Shown here piece after piece: positions 42,714 to 52,305 of a DNA stretch of 64,000 nucleotides. Origin of the DNA: an uncultured Verrucomicrobiota bacterium (GTDB taxonomy: Bacteria > Verrucomicrobiota > Kiritimatiellia > CAIQIC01 > Lenti-01); contig CALKWZ010000012.1 in assembly GCA_938003985.1 (NCBI GenBank), positions 27,271 to 91,270 on the forward strand. The letters are read 5' to 3'. The position numbers and the translations under genes are program-made. Each line of letters opens with the position of its first letter. Within the stretch, counting starts at the first letter, position 1. The notes under the pieces are model-generated. The model did no database searches and was not told where the DNA came from. It worked only from the letters and a program-made list of their open reading frames with translations.

Positions 42714-45700
42714 TCAACCCTCCGGCGCCGGCGCCTCGGCCGGCAAGGTGAAATAGAACGCCGCCCCTTGGTCCACGGCGCCTTCGGCCCAGGTGCGGCC
42801 GCCGTGGCGCACCACGATGCGCCGCACGTTGGCCAGACCGATGCCCGTCCCTTCGAATTCCGCTTCCGTGTGCAGCCGCTGGAACACGCCGAACAGCTTG
42901 TCGGCGTATTTCATGTCGAATCCGGCGCCGTCGTCGCGCACGCACACGACGATTTCGCCGCCTTCGCGGCGGGCGGACACCTCGATGCGGGCGGCGGGTC
43001 TCTTGCCGGTGTATTTGACCGCGTTGCCGAGCAGGTTGGCCACCACCTGCCGCAGCAGGGCGCGATCCGCCCGCACTTCCGGCAGTTCGCCGATCCGCCA
43101 GTCGATGGTGCGGCCGCGCGTTTCCGGTTCCAGTTCCCGGCGGCATTCGTCCACGAGCGCCCCCAGCGGCACCGTTTCCAGGCGCATCTGCGCCCGGCCC
43201 GTGCGCGAAAACGACAGCAGGTCGTCGATCAGCACCCCCATCTTCGCGGCGGCGCCGGCGATGACGTCCAGGTAGCGCCGGCCGGTCTCGTCGAGCTTGT
43301 CCTGCGCCTTGGCCTGCAGCAGCTGGACGAAGCCGGCCACGTGCCGCAACGGCGCGCGCAGGTCGTGCGAAACGGAATACGAGAACGCCTCCAGTTCCTT
43401 GTTCGCGGCCCGGAGCGCCTCTTCGCTGCGGTGCAGCGACGCTTCCACCGCTTTGCGCCGGCGGATTTCCGCGGCCATCCGCCGGTTCCAGTACCCGAAC
43501 AGGACCAGCAGCGCCAGCGCTCCGGCGGCGTACTTGTACAGCTTCGCGTAATCGACGTGCTGCTCGTAGGTCACCGTCATCCATTTGCGCGCGATGGCGT
43601 TTTTCTCGTCGTCGTTGACGTCTTCCAGCGCCTTGTCGAGGATGTCGGCCAGCAGGCTCCATTCCTTGCGGCACGAGAACGCCGGCTGGTAGACGAACGG
43701 GGTCTCCCCCGCCACCTTGATCCGGCCGTGCCCGCCGGCCTGGATGTAGTGGCTGGTGATCAGCAAGGAGCCCACGTAGGCGTCCACGGTGCCGTCTTCC
43801 AGCATGCGCAGCGCGGTCGGCACGTCCTTGGCGTTGACCGTTTCCATCCCGGGGTACTTCGGCAACAGGTGCTCCGTCATGCCGTAGCCGGGCACCACCG
43901 CCACCTGGCGGCCCTTCAGTTCGGCCAGATCCCCGACGTAGGGCGTGTCTTCCCGCGTGAAAATCGCCGTTTGCAGCGACAGGTACGGCGGCGTGAAGGC
44001 GAATTCATCCTTCCGCACGCTGGCCTTGTTCAGCGACGTCAGCAGGTCCACCTCGCCGCGGCGAAGCAGGTCCTGCGCGTCCGACCAGGAGGCGATCGGC
44101 ACCGGCCGGAAATCCACGCCCAAAGCCTGCCCGAACCGCTCCAGGTAATCGTGCGAAATGCCCTGGGGAATCCCCTCCCGATCGATGAACTCCAGCGGCG
44201 CCCAGCGCGGATTGCTGCCGAAGCGGATCACCGGATGCGCCGCCAGCCATTGCTTTTCCTCCGGCGTCAGCCGGATCCACGACAGGCCGCCGCCGCGGTC
44301 CTGGCCCACGCCGGCCCACCGCGCGAAGATTTCCTGGACGCTCTGTTGCGAGAGCGTCGCCAGCGCCCGGTCCAGGATCGCCGCCAGCAGCGGCTCGTCG
44401 GCGCGCACGCCGATGGCGTTCACGGACGCGGTTTCGCGCACGAGGCCCTGCACCTGCAGGGAGGCCAGCAATTCGCGCCCGATGATCCATTCCGCCCCGG
44501 CCCGGTTCCCGACGTAGGCGTCCGCCTGTTCCGCCGCCACCGCCAGCAGCGCCGCGCGCGTCGACGGATACTCCACGACCCGGATGGCCGGATGGTTGGA
44601 GCGCATGTGCGCCGCCACGAAAAAGCCGGCTTCCGCCGCCACGACGCGCCCGTGCAGGCTCGCGAAGGAATCGTAGTAGCGCCCGCCCTTGCGCGCCACG
44701 ATCGCGTGCGGCAGCACGGCGTAGGGCTTGGTGAACCGCAGGTATTCCTCGCGGTCCGGCCGCGGGGTGACGTCCAGCAGCGCGTCCAGTTTTCCGGCGC
44801 GGACGTCCTCCAGCAGCCGGGGAAACGGAGCCGGAACCGTTTCCAGCCGCCCGCCCAGCAGTTCGTTCAGCCGCGCGACGAAGTCCGCGCCGATGCCCTC
44901 GAGCGCGCCGGTTTCGTTCGTGAAATCCATCGGCGGCCAGTTGTCCATGGCGCCGATGCGGATCGCGGGATGCGCCGCCAGCCAAGCGGCCTCCTCCGGC
45001 GTCGGGCGGAAGCGCGCGCCGGCCTTGCTGGACGCCTCGAACCACTTCGCCTGGATGGCCCGGCCCTCCGTCCGCAACACGTGCTGCAGCGCCCGGTCCA
45101 GCAGCGCCGCCGCGGCCGGCCAATCGCGGCGCACGCCGATGGCCAGCACCACCGACGGCTTTTCCAGCCGCCCCTGCAGGTGCAGGTTCGTCAGCATTTC
45201 CCGTTCGATCAGGTGCATCGCCACCGCCCGGTTCCCCGCATAGGCGTCGGCCTGGCTGCGCGCCACCGCGTCGAGCGCGTCCCGCGTGGACCCGTAGAGC
45301 CGGATCCGCACGCCGGGAAAATTCTCCTCGAACCACTTCACGTTGCCGAAGCCCTTTTCCAGCGCCACCGTGCGGCCGGCCAGCGCCTGCGCCGAACCGT
45401 AGTAGCGCGCGTTCCGCCGGCCCACGATCACGTGCGGGATGTCCTGGTACGGCCGCGTGAAGAGCAGATAGTCCTCCCGGTCCGTTTTCGGCGTCACGTC
45501 CATCAGCGCGTCGAGCTCGCGGTTCCGGACCTTTTCGAGGTTTTCGTCGAACGCCCCGGGCACGATCTGGAGCGCGCCGCCGATCAGCCGGTTCATTTCC
45601 TCCAGCAGGTCCACGCCGATGCCCGCCGGCCGGCCGGTGGAGTCCGTGAAATTCAGCGGCGGCCAATCCGCCATCGTCGCGACGCGGATCGCCGGATGCT

Positions 45701-45848
45701 CCGCCAGAAACGCCTGCTCCTCCGCCGTCAGTTCAAACGCGCCGTTGCCGCCCCCCGGCTCCGCCGCGCGCGCGGGAAATGCCCCTGCCCCCCCCAACGC
45801 CCACAGCGTGGTGAGAACCGCGACGTCCAAATGGAACCGGCCTCTCAC
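42714..45848 (-). CDS. sensor histidine kinase with three solute-binding domains
   Basis: 1044-residue membrane sensor. The signal sequence (about 1-30) is followed by three tandem periplasmic solute-binding (SBP_bac_3/venus-flytrap) domains (about 36-270, 280-510 and 523-755). Each opens with L[ST]xEExxWLAAHPxIR. A transmembrane helix lies near 770-787 (AAGALALLVLFGYW). The kinase has His in FSYSVSHDLRAPLRH (about 829) and ATP-binding DDGAGFDMKYADKLF with GTGIGLANVRRIV, the phytochrome-type form. The triple sensor resembles EvgS/BvgS but with one more domain. Start is GTG 45848 with a weak ribosome site. Ligand not identifiable. Confidence 0.93.
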   Translation of the reverse strand: MRGRFHLDVAVLTTLWALGGAGAFPARAAEPGGGNGAFELTAEEQAFLAEHPAIRVATMADWPPLNFTDSTGRPAGIGVDLLEEMNRLIGGALQIVPGAFDENLEKVRNRELDALMDVTPKTDREDYLLFTRPYQDIPHVIVGRRNARYYGSAQALAGRTVALEKGFGNVKWFEENFPGVRIRLYGSTRDALDAVARSQADAYAGNRAVAMHLIEREMLTNLHLQGRLEKPSVVLAIGVRRDWPAAAALLDRALQHVLRTEGRAIQAKWFEASSKAGARFRPTPEEAAWLAAHPAIRIGAMDNWPPMDFTNETGALEGIGADFVARLNELLGGRLETVPAPFPRLLEDVRAGKLDALLDVTPRPDREEYLRFTKPYAVLPHAIVARKGGRYYDSFASLHGRVVAAEAGFFVAAHMRSNHPAIRVVEYPSTRAALLAVAAEQADAYVGNRAGAEWIIGRELLASLQVQGLVRETASVNAIGVRADEPLLAAILDRALATLSQQSVQEIFARWAGVGQDRGGGLSWIRLTPEEKQWLAAHPVIRFGSNPRWAPLEFIDREGIPQGISHDYLERFGQALGVDFRPVPIASWSDAQDLLRRGEVDLLTSLNKASVRKDEFAFTPPYLSLQTAIFTREDTPYVGDLAELKGRQVAVVPGYGMTEHLLPKYPGMETVNAKDVPTALRMLEDGTVDAYVGSLLITSHYIQAGGHGRIKVAGETPFVYQPAFSCRKEWSLLADILDKALEDVNDDEKNAIARKWMTVTYEQHVDYAKLYKYAAGALALLVLFGYWNRRMAAEIRRRKAVEASLHRSEEALRAANKELEAFSYSVSHDLRAPLRHVAGFVQLLQAKAQDKLDETGRRYLDVIAGAAAKMGVLIDDLLSFSRTGRAQMRLETVPLGALVDECRRELEPETRGRTIDWRIGELPEVRADRALLRQVVANLLGNAVKYTGKRPAARIEVSARREGGEIVVCVRDDGAGFDMKYADKLFGVFQRLHTEAEFEGTGIGLANVRRIVVRHGGRTWAEGAVDQGAAFYFTLPAEAPAPEG

Positions 45849-45929
45849 GCTTTCAGCATAGGCCCCCCCAGGGCGGGATGCCAGCGATTTCCGCGCCCGA
45901 ACGAAATCCGAACGTGCCGCCCCTCCGGC

Positions 45930-46040
45930 TTTTACGTAGCACGTAAAAACTTTCCGCAGATTTTACGTAGTACGTAAAAACTTTGCCGGAAAATTACGTA
46001 GTACGTAAAAACGTTGCGCCGGTTTGACGTCGCACGTAAA
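45930..46040. repeat. tandem palindrome array, 31-bp period (four units)
   Basis: Four palindromic units of the same family as at 24194 occur in reverse orientation. Loop centres at 45939, 45970, 46001 and 46032 give an exact 31-bp period. Read on the minus strand, the units are TTTTTACGT, a loop (GCT, ACT, ACT, and a divergent GCG), and ACGTAAAA. Linkers are TCTGCGGAAAG and TCCGGCAAAG, like those of the first array. It lies three bases downstream of the nucleoside transporter stop and about 80 bases upstream of the kinase GTG, between co-directional genes. Confidence 0.88.
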
Positions 46041-46043
46041 GCG

Positions 46044-47300
46044 TCAGGGCCGGATCAGGATGCCGATGACCGCGCCGGTCATCAGGGTGGCGATCGTGCC
46101 GGCCACCATGGCCTTGAGCCCCAGCGCGGCGATCGTGCGCTTGTGCTCGGGGCACAGCGCCGTCAGGGTGCCGGCCAGGATGCCGATGCTGCTGAAATTG
46201 GCGAAGCCGCAGAGGGCGTAGACCGTGATCAGCCGGCTGTGGAAGGACAGCGCGCCGGGATCCTGCTTCGCCAAGGCCAGATAGGCCACGAATTCGTTGA
46301 AGACCGTCTTGAGCGCCATCAGTTCGCCCGCGGCGCGGGCTTCGCTCCACGGCACGCCCACCAGCCACATCGCCGGCGCCAGGATCCAGCCGAGCATGCG
46401 TTCCAGCGACAGCGGCGTCGCCAGCGGCAACTGGGCCAGCGCCTGGTTGACCAGCGCCACCACGGCGATGATCGCCACCAGCATCACGGCCACGTTCACC
46501 ATCACCTTGGCGCCGTCGTTGGCGCCGACCAGCAGCGCGTCCACCACCCCGTGCGTGTCGGACGCCAGCCGGGGCGTTTCGTGGTCCACCTCGCCCGGCT
46601 CGGCCGGCACCAGCAGGCGCGCGACCATCACCGCCGCCGGCGCGCTGATGAGCGAGGCCACCACCAGATGCCCCAGCACGATGCCCGGCAGGACCGGTTC
46701 CAGGATCGCGGAATACACGATCATCAGCGAGCCGGAGATCGTCGTCATGCCGGCGGTCATCACGCACATCAGCCCCGCGCGGCCCAGGTGCGCCACGTAG
46801 GGCTTGATCAGCAGCGGGGCGTCGCTCTGGCCCATGAACACGTTGGCGGCCACGACGACGCCTTCCGCGCCGCCCAGGCCCATCGTCCGCCGCAGCAGGA
46901 GCGCGAACGCCGCCACGATCTTCTGCAGGATCCCGAAGTGGAAGAGCACCGCGCTGAGCGCCCCCACCACGATCAGCATCATCAGCGGGCCGAAGAAGAA
47001 CAGCGGCGGCGCGGCCGACGCCCCGTCGGCCATCTGGAACGGGGCCTCCCCGCCGGTGAGATAGCCGAACACGAACGAGCCGCCGGCGTGGCTGGCGCGC
47101 TCGACCGCGCGCACGACCTTGTTCAGTTGCGCCAGCAGCTGCTGGAACAGCGGGACCTTCACCAGCAGCAGCGCGATGGCGAACTGCAGGCCGAGGCCCC
47201 AGCCCACCGTCTTCCATTCCGTCCGGCGGCGGTTTTCGCTCAGCGCCCAGGCCAGCGCCGTCAGGACCGCGATGCCGAAAAGTCCGCGCAGGATCCACAT
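46044..47300 (-). CDS. nupC: concentrative nucleoside transporter (NupC/CNT)
   Basis: 418-residue membrane protein of the concentrative nucleoside transporter family, which couples nucleoside uptake to cations. Signatures are GVVVAANVFMGQSDAPLLIKP, MTTISGSLMIVYSAIL, TPLSLERMLGWILAPAMWLVGVPW, LKTVFNEFVAYLAL and ALCGFANFSSIGI. About 10 hydrophobic segments are visible. The stop lies next to a palindrome array. The GH13 gene on the same strand ends 12 bases upstream of it, so the two may be cotranscribed. Confidence 0.95.
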   Translation of the reverse strand: MWILRGLFGIAVLTALAWALSENRRRTEWKTVGWGLGLQFAIALLLVKVPLFQQLLAQLNKVVRAVERASHAGGSFVFGYLTGGEAPFQMADGASAAPPLFFFGPLMMLIVVGALSAVLFHFGILQKIVAAFALLLRRTMGLGGAEGVVVAANVFMGQSDAPLLIKPYVAHLGRAGLMCVMTAGMTTISGSLMIVYSAILEPVLPGIVLGHLVVASLISAPAAVMVARLLVPAEPGEVDHETPRLASDTHGVVDALLVGANDGAKVMVNVAVMLVAIIAVVALVNQALAQLPLATPLSLERMLGWILAPAMWLVGVPWSEARAAGELMALKTVFNEFVAYLALAKQDPGALSFHSRLITVYALCGFANFSSIGILAGTLTALCPEHKRTIAALGLKAMVAGTIATLMTGAVIGILIRP

Positions 47301-47312
47301 GGCGGCAGCTCC

Positions 47313-50300
47313 CTACGGCAACCCGACCCAGATGCGGTAGTTGCGCTGGGTGGTGACGGGCCAGCCGCTGTTCGTGGCGGTGCCGTCGTCGAAGAACGTG
47401 TGCCAGTTCGTGTACGGTTCCACGTTGGTCCACGCGCCGTTGGCCTGGAAGCCGGTCCAGAGCTGGGGATTCACGGCCAACTCGCCGTCGAGGAATTCGA
47501 CGCGGTAGGTCCGGTTCGAGACCGTCCCCACGGTGATCCGCACGCCGGCGGCGCTCTGCACGCTGTCCATCTCGAAGACGGCGGCGGGATCCGTCGGATC
47601 GAGCCCCGCCACGTAGGCTTGCCAGACCGTCTGGACGCCGTTGCTGGCGGCTTGCGCGGCCAGGTCTTCGTACTCCTGGGCGGTGTGCTCGCCCGGATAG
47701 AAGGCATCGAGCCAATCGTACGGCACCGGCACCGGCGAATTCGTCGTCTCCGTGCCCGGCGCGGGCACTTCCTCGAGCTTGAGGTACTGCACGATGGCGC
47801 CGTCGTCGTAGATGTTGCGGCCGCCGCCGTCGGAATCGAAGCTGACCCACACGCCGCCGGCGTACAGATCGGCGCCGCTCTTGGGCGTGGCCCACAGATA
47901 CGACCCCGCGTCGCTGGACGCCAAGTTGCGCACGTTGTAGTAGACCTCGGCGCTGTTCCGCAGGCCCAGCTGGTCCCAGCAGCCGGCGAGGCTGTAGGTG
48001 TCGTTGGCGCCGGAATGGTCGCCGTCGTTCACGAACAGCGCGAACGCCAGCACGGCGTCCAGGCCGTTGCTGACCGCGCCGGCCTCCTCGTATTTCGCCA
48101 CGGCGAAGATCTTGGCATTGTCGCCCCCGCCGGTCCGGCTCAGGAAGTACTGGTTGGGACTCTGCAGCGCGGGGCTGTTGAGCCGCGCCCAGTTGACCCG
48201 CCCGTGCCACTGCGCCATCTGGCGCGAGGCGGCCTCCAGCGGCGGCTCGTTCCAGACGCGCAGCTGGTTCCAGCGCTTGAAGTGCGGGATGTTCTTGCCG
48301 AAATTCAGCTCGAAATCGGCGAAGCCCGTCCACTTGTCCGCCGTGCCCGCGTAGGGCCCGATGCCCTGTTCCTGGCCGTAGAAGACCATCGGCACGCCCA
48401 TGACGGCGGAGACCATCGCGTAGCGCGAGGCCGTCACCCACGGATCGCTCCAGGGCATGACCTCGTCGTGGCCGGTCAGGTTCAGGAGGATCGCGCCGCC
48501 GTTGTAGGCCGTGCGGCGGTTTTCGAGCTGGGTACGCAGGTCCCACGGATTGCCGACGTGCGCCTGGGTGAACTGGAAGACCATGTTTTCGTTGAGGATG
48601 TCGAAGTGCCGGTTGGAGCGGTAGCCCGGCACGCCGCCGTCGAGGGTCTCGGCCATGAACATGAAGTTCCACTTCATGGACCGCGTGCGGTTGATGATGT
48701 ATTCCCACAGCTGCGGCGGCAGGCCCTGGCCGAAGTCGCAGCGCAGGCCGTCGATGCCGTAGTCGTCGTAGGCGACGCCGTTGCCGTCCACCTGCCCCGG
48801 CCGGTTGGTCAGGCCGTGGCCCGTCTTCGCCAGCCAGTATTCGGTGTACTTGCCGATGTAGCGCCAGAGGTCGATCGTGTCTGCGCTCATGCCGGCGAAG
48901 TCGAAGACGTCCTCTTCGTTGAGGTAGTCGCCGTTGTTGTCGGGATTGTGCCGCACCAGCGCGGAGTACTTGCCGTAGTAGAGTTCCGCGACGTCCGCCC
49001 ACTTGCCGAAGTCGCCGCGGTCGGGCGCGGTGGCGATGTCGTTGCTCCACGCGGTATGGTAGTAGGTCGCCGGCTCGCCGTAGTCCTGCCAGTTCGCGTA
49101 CCAGCCCGGCTTGAACCAGCCGATGCGGTCGTTTTTGTTCGTGCAGAAGCCCAGTTCCACGCCCAGGTCGCCGAATTCGGCGTCCCACGAGGTGTGGTTG
49201 AACACGCCGTCGAGCATCACGTTGATCGTGCCCATCTGGTTGGCGCTGCCCAGCCGGTTCGTGCCCCGGTCGCAGAACGCCACGAAGTTCGTGAACTCGA
49301 CCAGCGCCGCCTCTTCCGTGCCCGCCCGACCGAAGAAGTGGTTCACGGAGAAATAGTCGCGCGTCGCGTACGGGCTGCCCGGGTTGTAGCGCGTGCCCGT
49401 GTTCGGGTCGTTCTCGGACCGGTCGTAGCCGGCCGGATGGATCGGCTGGAACCACAGGCAGTTGGCCTGGATCTTGTTCAGGTATTCGATGCTGAATTCG
49501 TTGAACGTGTTCGCGTTGCTGGCCACCAGCGGATCGATCAGGTCGTCAAACGTGCTGCGGCCGTTTTCGGTGTTGGCGCTGGCCTTGACCGTCAGCGTGT
49601 TGAGTTCGTACATCGTCTGTTTCAGCACCTTCGCGGGCGAGACGACGATCGCGTGGTCGCGGCGGCCCTCGGAGCTGTACCAGGTCCAGTTGGTCGAGCC
49701 GGCCTGCTCCGCCGTCTGGTAGCGCGCCGTCAGGCGGTACGCACCGCATTGGCCGACGTTCGTGCTCCAGACGAACGCGGAACCGTCCCACGCCATCGGG
49801 AAGGCGGCGAAATAGGCCGCGACGTCGTTGGTCGTGAGCAAGTTGCCGTCCGGCGGCCGGATGCCGTCGGGGATGCCGTCGGCATTCACGTCGGCGTCCA
49901 CGCGGTCGCGCCGGCCGACGTTGGAGAACACTTCCACGTTCTGCGCGCCGGCCGGCGGGCTGTAGCGCACGGAAACCGTCGCGGTCTCGCTGGCCGCTTC
50001 GTCGAGGAAGAACTTGGTCGTGGTGTAGTCCGCGTTCTGGCCGTTGACGGTCAGCGCGCCGGAGCCGCCGCTGAACATGCGGTACTCGAAGAATTCGTCG
50101 TTGGCGCCGTCGGCCTGCCATTCGGCCTTGCGGACCACGCCGTTGCCGCCGTTCGTGGCCGAATTCCAGGCCGCCACCTGGTACTGCACGCGCGCCTCGA
50201 GGTTCGTCAGGCCGTCGTCCTGGATCGTCGCCACCCACCACATGGCGTTGCCGTTCGGGCTGGGATCGTCTTCCGCGTGGCTGTAGGCCATCGCGTTGGT

Positions 50301-52142
50301 CTCGGTCAACTCGCCCTCCGTGACCTTGGGCTGGGCCAGCTTGCTCAGGATGGACACCCCGCTCGACGTCCGCTTGCTGGCGGCGTTGGTCGTGACGAGA
50401 TAGCGCACCTCGGCGTGGTCCGCCCAGCGGTAGCCGTTCGTGGCCTCGTAGCCGATCTTGGTCCAGATCTGGATCGTGTCGCCCGCGATCTTGACCACGT
50501 TGCCGCCGTGGTAGACGAACCCGGGTTCCAGCCCCGGATCGTCGCCGAAGGTGAATTCGAACGGTTCCGCCTGGGCCGCGGCCAGCGCCGCGAAGGGCTG
50601 GCTCTCGGTCCCCTCCTCCGTCGCGCCCAGATAGGTCGTGTCGCGGTCGGTGTAGGTGACGGCCAGGACGTACTGGACCGTCTGGGTTTTGGCGAACGTG
50701 CCGGCCGGGATCGTGCCGCGCCAGTACTTGTTGTTGCCGGATTCGGAATCGAACGCCAGCGCGGTCGAACTCCAGCCGCCCGCGCCCGCCAGGCGGTAGT
50801 AGAGCGTCCCGCCGCTCTGGTTGGCCGCGTTGCCGGCGCCCGCGAACTGGTTGCCGCTGTAGATCGTCACGGCGTTCGTCGCGTAGGGATGCCGCGGGTT
50901 GCGCATGTAGGCGCCGGCCGGCTCGGCGTTCGCCGGGGCGTGCCAGGCGTTGCCCAGGCTCGCCGCGCTGGCGACCTCAAAGGGATGCGCCGCCGCGTTC
51001 GTCGCCTGCGCGTACTTCGCGTTGTCCGCCTGCGTCGTCGTGCCGAGCCAGGTCGTGTCGGCCCCGCCGTTGGCGTAGTCCACGCGCAGGTAGTACTGGA
51101 GCGTCTCGCCCAGCGCCACCGCGTTGGACGGGATCGTGCCCACCCAGTAGGCGTTGTCGCCGGCGGCCGAGTCCCAGGCCAGGCTGTTCGACGACCAGGT
51201 GCCGTCCGTGGACTTCTTGTAGACCACCCAGCCGCCGGTCATGTCCGCGGCGCCCTGGTAGTTGCCCACGTAGACGTAGGTGTTCGCGCTGGGCGTCGGA
51301 TTCGTCGGGTTGCGCATGGTCACCGTCGCCGGCTCCACGTTCGTCGGGAAATGCCAGCAATTGCCGAAGACGGGGATGGCCTCGCCCACCAGATAGGCGT
51401 AGTTCGTGCCGCCGGCGTTGGCGGCGCGCAGCGTGCACAGGTCCGGATCGGTGAGGATCCGGCTCGACGGCATCGTGCTGGTCAGCACGTAGTACTTCAC
51501 CGTCCGGCCCGTGACCATGCCCGGAATCTGGATCGTCGCCGTCGCGTCCGACACGGAACCGGTCCGGAGTTCCGACCAGGTGCCGAAGCTGTTGGTCGTG
51601 TAGCGCAGGTAGACCTTTTCGCCGCTGGGCGCGGCGCCCAGGTGCGCCGTCACCGTCACCGGATTCGTACCGACCGTGCCGCTGTTGTCGGACACGTTCG
51701 TGATGGCCACCGGATCGTTGGTGGTGGCCTGGATGGTGTAGGTCCGGTACCACCAGGTGTGGTCGCCGTCCATGCGGAACGTGTAGCGCATGCCGTTCGT
51801 CTGGCCCTCGTAGCTGAGGTTGCCGCCGTCGCTGCCGGTCGCGCTGTTCTTGTGGCCTTGGCCGATCGTGCCGTTGATCACGGCGTTCGTGGACATCGTC
51901 CCGGTGCCCCAGTTGGTCGTCCAGTCGCCGCGCAGGTCGATCTTGAACGTCATGTTCGAGGCGACGGTCTGCGTGCTGGTCACCGTGGCCGACCAGCGCG
52001 TGTCGCCGACGAAGGCGGCGTTGGTCGCCATCCAGTTGGTGCCCCAGCCGTTGATCCGGCCCCGCATCGCTTCGCCGCGCGCGCCCGCCGCCCCGATCAG
52101 CAGCACCGCCGCCGCCAGCCACCCAAACGCTTTCGCTCTCAT
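47313..52142 (-). CDS. large secreted GH13 (alpha-amylase family) enzyme
   Basis: 1609-residue exported glycoside hydrolase. A signal peptide (RAKAFGWLAAAVLLIGAAGA) is followed by a ~700-residue N-terminal region with repeated beta-sandwich modules. Two copies, near residues 285-400 and 415-530, share TxxYYxLAxxGGWSSTALAFDS-like strands. The catalytic (beta/alpha)8 barrel carries all four GH13 regions: MLDGVFNHTS (about 982), GIDGLRCDFGQG (nucleophile Asp, about 1134), FMAETLDGG (acid/base Glu, about 1165) and LNLTGHDEVM (about 1228). It probably degrades alpha-glucans outside the cell. ATG 52142 is preferred over GTG 52148 because GAGGG lies at suitable spacing. Confidence 0.9.
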   Translation of the reverse strand: MRAKAFGWLAAAVLLIGAAGARGEAMRGRINGWGTNWMATNAAFVGDTRWSATVTSTQTVASNMTFKIDLRGDWTTNWGTGTMSTNAVINGTIGQGHKNSATGSDGGNLSYEGQTNGMRYTFRMDGDHTWWYRTYTIQATTNDPVAITNVSDNSGTVGTNPVTVTAHLGAAPSGEKVYLRYTTNSFGTWSELRTGSVSDATATIQIPGMVTGRTVKYYVLTSTMPSSRILTDPDLCTLRAANAGGTNYAYLVGEAIPVFGNCWHFPTNVEPATVTMRNPTNPTPSANTYVYVGNYQGAADMTGGWVVYKKSTDGTWSSNSLAWDSAAGDNAYWVGTIPSNAVALGETLQYYLRVDYANGGADTTWLGTTTQADNAKYAQATNAAAHPFEVASAASLGNAWHAPANAEPAGAYMRNPRHPYATNAVTIYSGNQFAGAGNAANQSGGTLYYRLAGAGGWSSTALAFDSESGNNKYWRGTIPAGTFAKTQTVQYVLAVTYTDRDTTYLGATEEGTESQPFAALAAAQAEPFEFTFGDDPGLEPGFVYHGGNVVKIAGDTIQIWTKIGYEATNGYRWADHAEVRYLVTTNAASKRTSSGVSILSKLAQPKVTEGELTETNAMAYSHAEDDPSPNGNAMWWVATIQDDGLTNLEARVQYQVAAWNSATNGGNGVVRKAEWQADGANDEFFEYRMFSGGSGALTVNGQNADYTTTKFFLDEAASETATVSVRYSPPAGAQNVEVFSNVGRRDRVDADVNADGIPDGIRPPDGNLLTTNDVAAYFAAFPMAWDGSAFVWSTNVGQCGAYRLTARYQTAEQAGSTNWTWYSSEGRRDHAIVVSPAKVLKQTMYELNTLTVKASANTENGRSTFDDLIDPLVASNANTFNEFSIEYLNKIQANCLWFQPIHPAGYDRSENDPNTGTRYNPGSPYATRDYFSVNHFFGRAGTEEAALVEFTNFVAFCDRGTNRLGSANQMGTINVMLDGVFNHTSWDAEFGDLGVELGFCTNKNDRIGWFKPGWYANWQDYGEPATYYHTAWSNDIATAPDRGDFGKWADVAELYYGKYSALVRHNPDNNGDYLNEEDVFDFAGMSADTIDLWRYIGKYTEYWLAKTGHGLTNRPGQVDGNGVAYDDYGIDGLRCDFGQGLPPQLWEYIINRTRSMKWNFMFMAETLDGGVPGYRSNRHFDILNENMVFQFTQAHVGNPWDLRTQLENRRTAYNGGAILLNLTGHDEVMPWSDPWVTASRYAMVSAVMGVPMVFYGQEQGIGPYAGTADKWTGFADFELNFGKNIPHFKRWNQLRVWNEPPLEAASRQMAQWHGRVNWARLNSPALQSPNQYFLSRTGGGDNAKIFAVAKYEEAGAVSNGLDAVLAFALFVNDGDHSGANDTYSLAGCWDQLGLRNSAEVYYNVRNLASSDAGSYLWATPKSGADLYAGGVWVSFDSDGGGRNIYDDGAIVQYLKLEEVPAPGTETTNSPVPVPYDWLDAFYPGEHTAQEYEDLAAQAASNGVQTVWQAYVAGLDPTDPAAVFEMDSVQSAAGVRITVGTVSNRTYRVEFLDGELAVNPQLWTGFQANGAWTNVEPYTNWHTFFDDGTATNSGWPVTTQRNYRIWVGLP

Positions 52143-52305
52143 GCGCACCCTCTCGCTTCCCCCGGCCGGCCGGCCGGTAATCGTATGGACAGGAATTTAC
52201 CAAACCCCGGCCCCGGGAATAAAGCGTTTTTCCGGTCAAACGCTTCCGCCGCGGGCGCCTCGGGCCTTGCTTCCGGCAGGAGCCTTTGCCATAGTCGCGC
52301 TTCTC

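Noticed and set aside
24194..46040. Palindrome arrays read as CRISPR arrays
   Set aside because: The units are symmetrical palindromes of about 21 bp and the linkers are ten bases and conserved, unlike unique spacers of 26-40 bases. No cas gene is present.
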